A stretch of DNA of 64,000 nt from Yersinia kristensenii (GTDB lineage Bacteria > Pseudomonadota > Gammaproteobacteria > Enterobacterales > Enterobacteriaceae): contig NZ_UHIY01000001.1 of the NCBI RefSeq assembly GCF_900460525.1, positions 1,736,001 to 1,800,000 on the forward strand, written 5' to 3'. The notes under the pieces are model-generated. The model did no database searches, was not told where the DNA came from, and saw only the letters and a list, made by a program, of their open reading frames with translations. The translations under genes were made by a program, and so were the position numbers. Position 1 is the stretch's first letter. Every line of letters begins with the position of its first letter. Below, one piece after another: positions 28,773-35,837 of this stretch.

Positions 28773-29942
28773 ATGTATGACTTTATTATCACCCGCGCAG
28801 TATTGGTTGATGGCCGTCAGGTTGATATCGCAATAAATAACGGCAAAATAGTGGCAGTTGATACAGCTATTTCTGCGGTACAAAATAATCAAACGGGGCT
28901 TTTAGCGAAACAGGCTAAAAAAGTGTTGGATCTGGCTGGAAAATATTACCTCAGTGCTGGCTGGATTGATTCCCATGTTCACTGTTACCCCGCGTCACCT
29001 ATTTATCATGATGAAGCCGATTTAGTCGGTGTTGCCAGTGGCGTCACCACTGTGGTGGATGCAGGCAGCACCGGTGCCAATGATGTGGATGATTTTTACC
29101 GCTTAACCCGCGCGGCCAAAACCCATGTTTATGCTTTCCTGAATATTGCGAAAACCGGCATTGTCACGCAAAACGAATTAGCCGATATGGCGCAGATTGA
29201 TAAGCACAGTGTCAGCCAGGCGATCGCCCGCAATCCTGGTTTTATTATTGGCATTAAAGCGCGTATGAGTAGCAGCGTAGTCGGTAAAAATGGCATCAAA
29301 CCTTTGGTGCGCGCTAAAGAAATTCAGCAAGAAAACAATCAGTTGCCACTAATGGTGCATATTGGCAATAACCCCCCGGATCTGGATGAAATTGCCGATT
29401 TACTGACACAAGGCGACATTATCACCCATTGCTACAATGGCAAACCAAACCGAATTTTGACGCCAGCGGGTGCCTTGCGTGAGTCTATTCAGCGGGCGCT
29501 GAAGCGCGGCGTATTATTAGATGTGGGCCACGGCAGTGCCAGCTTCAGTTTTGATGTGGCAGAGCTTGCCATCAAACAAGGGATTTACCCGCACACCATC
29601 AGTTCCGACATTTATTGCCGCAACCGCCTGAACGGGCCAGTCCATAGCCTGGCGACCGTGATGTCCAAATTTTTCACTATCGGCCTGAGCCTTGATCAAG
29701 TCATTCGCTGTGTGACAGAAAATGCCGCACACGCCCTGCGCCTCACCCATAAAGGGGTGCTGGATATGGGCTATGACGCTGATTTCACTATTTTTGAGCT
29801 GAAACAACAGCCGCAGGTATTCAGTGATTCAGAGGGTAAATCGGTCACCGGAGAGAAGTATCTGGTGCCACTGGCTGCGGTTGTCGCCGGTGACTTAGTA
29901 TTAACTGATGAAGGGAAGTTAAAAGATGTCTTCAGTCTATGA
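28773..29942 (+). CDS. Amidohydrolase/deacetylase-family metallohydrolase (EF_0837 type)
   Basis: This 389-residue enzyme belongs to the amidohydrolase superfamily (dihydroorotase-like branch). The binuclear metal site is readable: H68 and H70 in DSHVHCYP, a likely carbamylated lysine K162 in GIKARMSSS, H196 in MVHIGN, H219 in ITHCYNG and the catalytic D279 in ISSDIYC. Members may remove an N-acyl group or open a cyclic amide; the substrate is not known. Here it precedes DgaE- and DgaF-like genes, so a reasonable inference is release of an amino-sugar acid (or its 6-phosphate) from a conjugate. Its 3' end overlaps the next gene by 17 bases. Confidence 0.88.
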   Translation: MYDFIITRAVLVDGRQVDIAINNGKIVAVDTAISAVQNNQTGLLAKQAKKVLDLAGKYYLSAGWIDSHVHCYPASPIYHDEADLVGVASGVTTVVDAGSTGANDVDDFYRLTRAAKTHVYAFLNIAKTGIVTQNELADMAQIDKHSVSQAIARNPGFIIGIKARMSSSVVGKNGIKPLVRAKEIQQENNQLPLMVHIGNNPPDLDEIADLLTQGDIITHCYNGKPNRILTPAGALRESIQRALKRGVLLDVGHGSASFSFDVAELAIKQGIYPHTISSDIYCRNRLNGPVHSLATVMSKFFTIGLSLDQVIRCVTENAAHALRLTHKGVLDMGYDADFTIFELKQQPQVFSDSEGKSVTGEKYLVPLAAVVAGDLVLTDEGKLKDVFSL

Positions 29943-31038
29943 AAAATACCAGTTAAAGCATGTCATTAATGCTTCTGGCCGCATGACGATGCTGGGCGTC
30001 TCAACGCCACGGCAGGATGTGGTTGAGGCCGTGGAATTGGGTCTGAATCATTACTTTGTGATGAAAGATCTGGTCAATCAAACTGGCGCTTATATTGCCA
30101 ACTTACTGAATGTAGAAAGTGCAGTGGTGGTGTCTTGCGCCTCTGCCGGGATTGCCCAGTCGGTCGCCGCCGTGATTGTCAAAGACAATGCCAATTTATT
30201 GGTTAACTTGCACGCCGCGCCGCTCACTGTGCCCCACGAGATTGTTTTGCCCAAGGGCCATAATGTTAATTTTGGCGCGCCGGTCGATACTATGGTGACC
30301 TTGGGTGGCGGTAAAGTGGTGGAGGCGGGCTATGCCAATGAATGCTTGCCAGAACAGCTGGAAGCGGCGATCACGCCGAATACGGCGGCGATCTTGTATA
30401 TAAAATCCCACCATTGTGTGCAAAAAAGCATTCTGTCCGTTGAGCAGGCGGTGGTGATTGCGCGTAAGCATCAATTGCCATTAATTGTTGATGCCGCCGC
30501 AGAAGAAGATTTGCAGTGTTACTACCAAATGGGCGCTGATTTGGTGATTTACAGCGGTGCCAAAGCCATTGAAGGGCCGACCAGCGGCTTAGTATTGGGC
30601 AAAAAAACCTATGTGGATTGGGTGAAATTGCAATCAAACGGCATTGGTCGGGCGATGAAAGTGGGTAAAGAGGGCATCCTTGGTTTGACCCGCGCTATTG
30701 AAAGTTACATGACGCTGGAGAAAGAAACAGGCCAGCAGATGATTGACAAAATGACACTATTTATCAGTCAGTTAAATACTATTGATGGTGTATCAGCCAA
30801 AGTGGTTTGGGATGCAGCAGGGCGTGATATTGCCCGCACTGAAATCAGTTTTGATGAAGCCAAAATTGGCCGTTCAACACCAGATTTGGTCGAGGCACTC
30901 AAAAATGGCGATATCGCCATTTACTTCCGCGCTTACAAAGCCAACGAAGGCAAGATTGAGGTGGATGTGCGTAGTGTGACGCCATCGCAGCTCGAGACGA
31001 TTTACACCTGCATTAACCGCTTGGTTAAGGGAGCCTAA
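29926..31038 (+). CDS. DgaE-like PLP-dependent ammonia-lyase (D-glucosaminate-6-phosphate type)
   Basis: A 370-residue fold-type I PLP enzyme of the SelA-like/DgaE family. K213 in IYSGAKAIEGPTSG is the predicted Schiff-base lysine and D189 in LIVDAAAEED the pyridine-ring aspartate. Salmonella DgaE converts D-glucosaminate-6-phosphate to 2-keto-3-deoxygluconate-6-phosphate and ammonia; this relative probably acts on the same or a similar 2-amino sugar acid phosphate. It overlaps the metallohydrolase gene by 17 bases and is four bases from the aldolase gene, so the three enzymes are tightly coupled. I leave the symbol blank because the substrate is untested. Confidence 0.86.
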   Translation: MSSVYEKYQLKHVINASGRMTMLGVSTPRQDVVEAVELGLNHYFVMKDLVNQTGAYIANLLNVESAVVVSCASAGIAQSVAAVIVKDNANLLVNLHAAPLTVPHEIVLPKGHNVNFGAPVDTMVTLGGGKVVEAGYANECLPEQLEAAITPNTAAILYIKSHHCVQKSILSVEQAVVIARKHQLPLIVDAAAEEDLQCYYQMGADLVIYSGAKAIEGPTSGLVLGKKTYVDWVKLQSNGIGRAMKVGKEGILGLTRAIESYMTLEKETGQQMIDKMTLFISQLNTIDGVSAKVVWDAAGRDIARTEISFDEAKIGRSTPDLVEALKNGDIAIYFRAYKANEGKIEVDVRSVTPSQLETIYTCINRLVKGA

Positions 31039-31041
31039 CTG

Positions 31042-31782
31042 ATGAAACTGACCCCAAATTATTACCGTGACCGCGTGTGTTTGAATGTGCTGGCCGGTTC
31101 TAAAGACAATGCGCGCGATATTTATCAGGCCGCTGAAGGCCATGTGCTGGTGGGCGTGTTATCGAAGAATTACCCGGATGTCGACAGCGCCGTCAAAGAT
31201 ATGCGCGAGTACGCGGCACTTATCGACAATGCCTTGTCGGTTGGGTTGGGAGCCGGTGACCCTAAGCAGTCGGCGATGGTCAGCCAGATTTCACACCAAG
31301 TACAGCCGCAGCATGTGAATCAGGTCTTTACCGGTGTCGGCCCGAGCCGCGCCTTGCTGGGCCAGCAGGATACTGTGGTTAACGGCCTGATTTCACCGAC
31401 TGGCAAAGTGGGCTATGTGAAGATTTCCACCGGCCCACTCAGTTCTCAGCAAAAGGACGCGATTGTTCCGGTCACCACTGCCATTGCCATGCTGAAAGAT
31501 ATGGGCGGCAGTTCAGTGAAATTCTTCCCGATGAATGGGTTGGATTCTATCGAAGAATACCGTTTTGTCGCCGAGGCTTGTGCTGCAACGGGTTTCTGGC
31601 TGGAGCCAACCGGCGGTATTGATCTGGAGAATTTCGAGCAAATTCTGCAAATCGCGCTGGATGCTGGCGTGACGAAAATTATCCCGCATATTTATAGCTC
31701 GATTATCGACAGCAAAACCGGCAATACCCGTCCGGAAGATGTGAAAACCTTATTGAATATCGTCAAAAAAATCGTGCAGTAA
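31042..31782 (+). CDS. DgaF-like 2-dehydro-3-deoxy-phosphogluconate aldolase
   Basis: A 246-residue class I aldolase of the KDGP family (EF_0839/DgaF type), expected to split 2-keto-3-deoxygluconate-6-phosphate into pyruvate and glyceraldehyde-3-phosphate. K160 in GGSSVKFFPMNGL is the best candidate for the Schiff-base lysine, and EPTGGIDLENF forms the phosphate-binding loop. It is the last gene of the tight eight-gene unit; AAGGGAG precedes the ATG. Its need for a phosphorylated substrate matters because no kinase gene is present in the cassette. Confidence 0.87.
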   Translation: MKLTPNYYRDRVCLNVLAGSKDNARDIYQAAEGHVLVGVLSKNYPDVDSAVKDMREYAALIDNALSVGLGAGDPKQSAMVSQISHQVQPQHVNQVFTGVGPSRALLGQQDTVVNGLISPTGKVGYVKISTGPLSSQQKDAIVPVTTAIAMLKDMGGSSVKFFPMNGLDSIEEYRFVAEACAATGFWLEPTGGIDLENFEQILQIALDAGVTKIIPHIYSSIIDSKTGNTRPEDVKTLLNIVKKIVQ

Positions 31783-31911
31783 CCTTCTGATTTATTGGTA
31801 TCAAGTTTGATAGAACATCAGTATCTACGGGGTGGCCAGCCGGTTGCCCTGACTGTGAAGTTGGATAAATCCATACCATTCGATAATCGTTCCCTATGAG
31901 TAAGGACCCAT

Positions 31912-33153
31912 ATGCATAACAGCTCAACAGATTCTGGTTTAACCGGCCTGACGGGGTTAAAAAGCCTGTCAGCGGGCATGGCTTTGGCGACGGTCGCACT
32001 ATTTAATCCTCTGGCCCATGCTGAACCGACTGCTAATAAATCATTCGCTTACGTCGGAACCTATAACCCAAATGGGGAAGGGGTGTACCGGTTACAGGTT
32101 GATCCTAAAACCGGTGAATTAAGTGAAAAAACCCTGGTCAGCTCACTGGCGAATCCGGCACAGCTAGTGGTGGATACTCAGGGGAAAACGTTATATGTCG
32201 CCAGTGAAGTGGCGGATTTCAATGGGGGCAAGCACGGCGCGATTGCGGCATACAGTATCAATCCTGCTGATGGCAGTTTGACATTGATTAATCAGGTTGA
32301 TGCTCAGGGCGGCGGGCCGGTGTATCTCTCATTAACGCCGTCGGGCCGCCATTTATTGGTCGCTAACTATATCAGCGGCTCGGTGGCGGTTTTCCCGGTG
32401 CAAAATGGCGGTAAACTCGCGGAGGCCAGTTCAGTCGAGCAAGATGAAGGCCCGGCGGGCGCGGCTAAACCTGTGGCGGCGGCAGAAGGCAGTTTCGCCA
32501 TCAGTGACCACAATGGCCCACATGCGCACATGATTGCCAGCTCACCGAGCGGCAAATTTGTCTTCTCGACAGATCTGGGGCTGGACCGGATTTATCAATA
32601 CCAATTTGATGCGGATAATGGCAAGTTGATACCGAACTCTCCGCCGTTTATCAGCGCTTCATCCGCCGGTGCCGGCCCACGTCATTTTGTCTTTCATCCT
32701 AACGGTAAGACGCTATTCTTAATCAATGAAGAAGCCTCGACTCTGACCAGTTATCAGTTGGATACAGAAAAAGGCACTTTAAAACAGTTACATACGCATT
32801 CTTCGTTACCGCCGGATTATCGTGGCACCAGTTTTGCGGCCGGTCTGACGCTCTCGAAAGACGGTAAGTTCTTATATGTCGCCAACCGGCTGCATAACAG
32901 TATCGGCCAGTTTGCCGTGACGGAGGCTGGTGAATTTAAGCCAGTGGACGAGGTATGGACGCGGGGTGATTATCCGCGCACGTTGGTGCTCGACCCCACC
33001 GGCCACTATTTGTATGCCATGAATCAACGCAGCGATAACATAACCCGCTTTAAAGTCTCACCACAAAGTGGCAAATTGACCTTTGTACCCGGCTATACCG
33101 CCGTCGGCAGCCCATCGCAAATGGTGTTTTTGCCGCCAGCACAGAAAAAATAA
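31912..33153 (+). CDS. Exported beta-propeller lactonase (6-phosphogluconolactonase-like family)
   Basis: A 413-residue protein with a long N-terminal signal region (hydrophobic about 22-38, SAGMALATVALFNPLAHA, likely cleaved after AHA). The rest is a seven-bladed propeller of the Pgl/lactonase family, with repeated blades such as FAYVGTYNPNGEGVYRLQVDPKTGEL and GPRHFVFHPNGKTLFLINE. Family members hydrolyse sugar lactones. The signal peptide places it in the periplasm, unlike cytoplasmic Pgl. A 129-base gap separates it from the aldolase gene; it may have its own promoter but runs the same way. A GC-rich hairpin follows. Confidence 0.85.
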   Translation: MHNSSTDSGLTGLTGLKSLSAGMALATVALFNPLAHAEPTANKSFAYVGTYNPNGEGVYRLQVDPKTGELSEKTLVSSLANPAQLVVDTQGKTLYVASEVADFNGGKHGAIAAYSINPADGSLTLINQVDAQGGGPVYLSLTPSGRHLLVANYISGSVAVFPVQNGGKLAEASSVEQDEGPAGAAKPVAAAEGSFAISDHNGPHAHMIASSPSGKFVFSTDLGLDRIYQYQFDADNGKLIPNSPPFISASSAGAGPRHFVFHPNGKTLFLINEEASTLTSYQLDTEKGTLKQLHTHSSLPPDYRGTSFAAGLTLSKDGKFLYVANRLHNSIGQFAVTEAGEFKPVDEVWTRGDYPRTLVLDPTGHYLYAMNQRSDNITRFKVSPQSGKLTFVPGYTAVGSPSQMVFLPPAQKK

Positions 33154-33163
33154 TGTGAAATAC

Positions 33164-33198
33164 CGCGCCCCCTGCGGCCATGCTGGCAGGGGGGGCTT
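33164..33198 (+). terminator. GC-rich hairpin after the lactonase gene
   Basis: GCCCCCTGC (about 33167-33175) can pair with GCAGGGGGGGC (about 33186-33196) 13 bases after the stop. It is followed by TTAATATT rather than a clean T-run, so it is a probable but not certain terminator. Confidence 0.5.
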
Positions 33199-33239
33199 AA
33201 TATTCAGAATAATAATGCCCTAAATAACGGAGTGGAGCA

Positions 33240-35168
33240 GTGAGATTTCCCTATCAACGTCTGGCCTATATGTTCGATGCATTGCAATCGGAAACGCTAC
33301 CTCAGGAGGAGTTAGCGAAACGCTTTGCGGTCTCGACACGCACCGTGCGGGCGGATATTACGGCGTTGAATGAGGTTCTTGAGCATTATGGTGCGCATTT
33401 TATCCATAATCGGGGTTTTGGTTATCGGCTGATGATTGATGATGCTGAGCGCTTCCGGGCTTTACAGCAGCAAAATCGTAAGATGTATTTGACGCCGCGC
33501 ACCGCCAATGAGCGAGTGCATTATCTGCTCATCCGTTTTCTGACCTCTGCTTTTTCATTGAAACTAGAAGATTTAGCCGATGAATGGTTTGTCAGCCGTG
33601 GCACATTGCAAAATGATATGGCTGAGGTGAGAGAAAGGTTAAATCGCTACCATCTGACGATTGAAACTAAACCGCGCTATGGTATGAAACTGTTCGGAAC
33701 GGAGCTGGCCATTCGCACCTGCCTGACGGATTTACTGTTTCAGTTACAGCTGCAAGATGCTGATAACCCGTTATTAAATAATGAGTTTCTCAGTATCCAA
33801 ACTATTCCTGAACTGACGGGGTTGCTGCATGAGTTACTCGCGCAATACCAGGTGCGGTTAACGGATGAGGGCGAGCAATACCTGATTTTCTACTGTGCGG
33901 TGGCGATAAAACGCATCACTGACGGCTATCCATTATCTGATTTTGATGCTGAAGATGTCGATGAGGCGGTTAAGTTGGCTTCTGGCTGTTTATCAAATCA
34001 GCTCAAGCTGTTATCCGGTAAAGACATTTCAGCGGCGGAAGAAGCTTATTTGCGGGTGAATATTGCTGCCCGTCGGGTACAAGCCAGCCAGCCCAGCACC
34101 AGCCGCCCCAGTGAGATTAATGCTGATGACGAAGAGACTCTGGTGGATTATATCCTTTCGTATATTAATGCTCACTATAACTACAATTTACAGGGCGATA
34201 AGCAGTTGCGCAGTGACCTGCTCACCCATATCAAAACCATGATTACGCGGGTGAAATATCAGATTACTATTCCTAACCCCTTGTTATCCAATATTAAACA
34301 GCATTACCCAATGGCCTATGATGTCACTCTGGCGGCAGTTTCCAGTTGGGGGAAATACACCCCTTACAGCTTAAGTGAAAATGAAATCGGCTATCTGGTA
34401 TTGCATATCGGGGTCGGCTTGGAACGCCATTACAACATTGGTTATCAGCGCCACCCGCAGGTGATGTTGGTGTGTGATACGGGGAATTCCACCACTCGAA
34501 TGATTCAGGCGCAGATTTCCCGTAAGTACCCGCAGATTGTGATGACCCAGACTATTTCCCTGCGTGATTACGAAAATCTCGACCATATCGACGAAGATTT
34601 TATTATTTCCAATTCGCGATTAGCAGAGAAGAACAAGCCGGTGGTGGTGATGTCGCCGTTCCCGACAGAATATCAATTAGAGCAACTCGGTAAGCTGGTC
34701 TTAGTCGACCGAACTCGGCCCTATATGCTGGAAAAATTCTTTGATAACAATCACTTTATGATTATCGACCAGCCGATGACCCAGGCGCAGTTGTTCAAAA
34801 AAGTTTGTAGTCAGCTAGAAGAAGAAGGATTTGTTGATGCGGATTTTTACCCCTCAGTCGTCGAGCGGGAGGCGATAGTCTCCACCATGCTGGGCGAGGG
34901 GATTGCACTGCCACATTCACTGGGCTTATTAGCCAAGAAAACCGTGGTGGTCACTTTGTTGGCCCCTGAGGGGATTGCCTGGGGGGACGGCGAAGTTGCT
35001 CATGTGATTTTCTTGCTGGCTATCAGTAAAACGGATTATGAAGAGGCGATGGCCATTTATGACCTGTTTGTCACTTTTGTGCGCGAGCGCTCCATGAGCC
35101 GTTTATTGAGTAGCCAGCATTTTGATAGTTTTAAGGCCATCGCGATTGATTGTTTGAGTCGGATCTGA
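33240..35168 (+). CDS. LicR/MtlR-type PRD transcriptional regulator with EIIB-like and EIIA domains
   Basis: A 642-residue multidomain PTS-controlled regulator. In order: two helix-turn-helix domains (about 5-65, LAKRFAVSTRTVRADI, and 85-150), PRD1 (about 180-290), PRD2 (about 300-405), an EIIB-like domain (about 415-500, VMLVCDTGNSTTRMI with its cysteine) and a mannitol/fructose-type EIIA domain (about 505-640, GIALPHS with the phospho-histidine). PRD2 has its histidine (YLVLHIGVGLER), but in PRD1 the usual position reads FYCAVAIKR, with cysteine instead of histidine. The start is GTG at 33240 after GGAGTGGAG. It is the likely activator of the cassette from 26193. Confidence 0.87.
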   Translation: MRFPYQRLAYMFDALQSETLPQEELAKRFAVSTRTVRADITALNEVLEHYGAHFIHNRGFGYRLMIDDAERFRALQQQNRKMYLTPRTANERVHYLLIRFLTSAFSLKLEDLADEWFVSRGTLQNDMAEVRERLNRYHLTIETKPRYGMKLFGTELAIRTCLTDLLFQLQLQDADNPLLNNEFLSIQTIPELTGLLHELLAQYQVRLTDEGEQYLIFYCAVAIKRITDGYPLSDFDAEDVDEAVKLASGCLSNQLKLLSGKDISAAEEAYLRVNIAARRVQASQPSTSRPSEINADDEETLVDYILSYINAHYNYNLQGDKQLRSDLLTHIKTMITRVKYQITIPNPLLSNIKQHYPMAYDVTLAAVSSWGKYTPYSLSENEIGYLVLHIGVGLERHYNIGYQRHPQVMLVCDTGNSTTRMIQAQISRKYPQIVMTQTISLRDYENLDHIDEDFIISNSRLAEKNKPVVVMSPFPTEYQLEQLGKLVLVDRTRPYMLEKFFDNNHFMIIDQPMTQAQLFKKVCSQLEEEGFVDADFYPSVVEREAIVSTMLGEGIALPHSLGLLAKKTVVVTLLAPEGIAWGDGEVAHVIFLLAISKTDYEEAMAIYDLFVTFVRERSMSRLLSSQHFDSFKAIAIDCLSRI

Positions 35169-35173
35169 GCGTA

Positions 35174-35479
35174 TCAGTTATGCAGCGATACGGGTTCCGG
35201 TTTATACAATTTAGTCAGATTCGAAACATCGATGTTTTCTTCTGCTTTTGCGAGATCGTAAGCCGCCTGAAGGCGAAGCCACATGGCCGGAGTGCTTCCC
35301 AAAACCGCCGCCAGTTTCACGGCCATTTCCGGCGAAATGGCTGAGTGACAGGAGACAAGCCGCTGGACAGTGGACGGTGCTACGTTTAATGCTCTCGCCA
35401 ATTCTCTCATCCCGAGATCCAGATCTTCGAGGATTCCTTCAATCATTTCTCCCGGATGTGGGGGATTATGCATTTTCAT
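35174..35479 (-). CDS. higA: HigA antitoxin
   Basis: A 101-residue antitoxin with an XRE-type helix-turn-helix (about 20-60, LGMRELARALNVAPSTVQRLV). N-terminal MHNPPHPGEMI is typical of HigA. It neutralises HigB and represses the operon. It is the second gene, the usual inverted order for higBA; its ATG at 35479 overlaps the higB stop by one base. The MKM start leaves an alternative ATG two codons later. Its stop is only five bases from the 3' end of the convergent regulator gene, which suggests insertion close to that gene's end. Confidence 0.92.
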   Translation of the reverse strand: MKMHNPPHPGEMIEGILEDLDLGMRELARALNVAPSTVQRLVSCHSAISPEMAVKLAAVLGSTPAMWLRLQAAYDLAKAEENIDVSNLTKLYKPEPVSLHN

Positions 35480-35757
35480 TAGTGATAGTCCTCGTAGTTA
35501 AGAATAAATGCATCTCCGTCTGTAAACTTGAACGTAATGCGCCAATTTCCGCTCACTGTTACTGACCAGATGTTTTCTCTGTCACCCTGTAACGGGTGGA
35601 GTTTGTACCCCGCGACATTGACATCTTCAATTGTTTCCGCCAGGTCGATAAATCGTAAACGGTCGCGGAGCCGCTTAACATGCTGAGGGTTAATGCCAGC
35701 GGCAGAACCCGTTTCAAAGAAGCGTTGCAGTCCCTTGTGTTTCCAACTTTTTATCAT
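35479..35757 (-). CDS. higB: HigB toxin, ribosome-dependent mRNA interferase
   Basis: A 92-residue RelE/ParE-fold toxin of the HigB family, which cleaves mRNA on translating ribosomes. Typical features: the N-terminal KSWKHKGLQRFFETGSAAGI, the central NVAGYKLHPLQGDRENIWSV, the catalytic-type arginine in NWRITFKF and the C-terminal histidine in YEDYH. All key positions are intact, so the toxin is probably active. It has its own promoter and operator immediately upstream and lies 80 bases downstream of mgtA in the same direction. Confidence 0.92.
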   Translation of the reverse strand: MIKSWKHKGLQRFFETGSAAGINPQHVKRLRDRLRFIDLAETIEDVNVAGYKLHPLQGDRENIWSVTVSGNWRITFKFTDGDAFILNYEDYH

Positions 35758-35781
35758 TTCTCGTTCCCTGTTGCGCCACGA

Positions 35782-35814
35782 GAAACATTATAGCGAATGT
35801 TTCGCACTGCGCAA
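35782..35814 (-). promoter_or_regulatory. higBA promoter with overlapping HigA operator
   Basis: On the minus strand TTGCGC (35814-35809) and TATAAT (35792-35787) form a sigma-70 promoter with a 16-base spacer. A perfect 8-bp inverted repeat, GAAACATT at 35782-35789 and AATGTTTC at 35796-35803, six bases apart, covers the -10 box. This is what an autorepressing HigA/HigBA complex would bind. Confidence 0.75.
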
Positions 35815-35837
35815 CACTCGTTGTATTAAAAATCAAA

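Noticed and set aside
31783..31911. Repeat or terminator between the aldolase and lactonase genes
   Set aside because: I found only weak, short complementarity and no similarity to the ERIC families.
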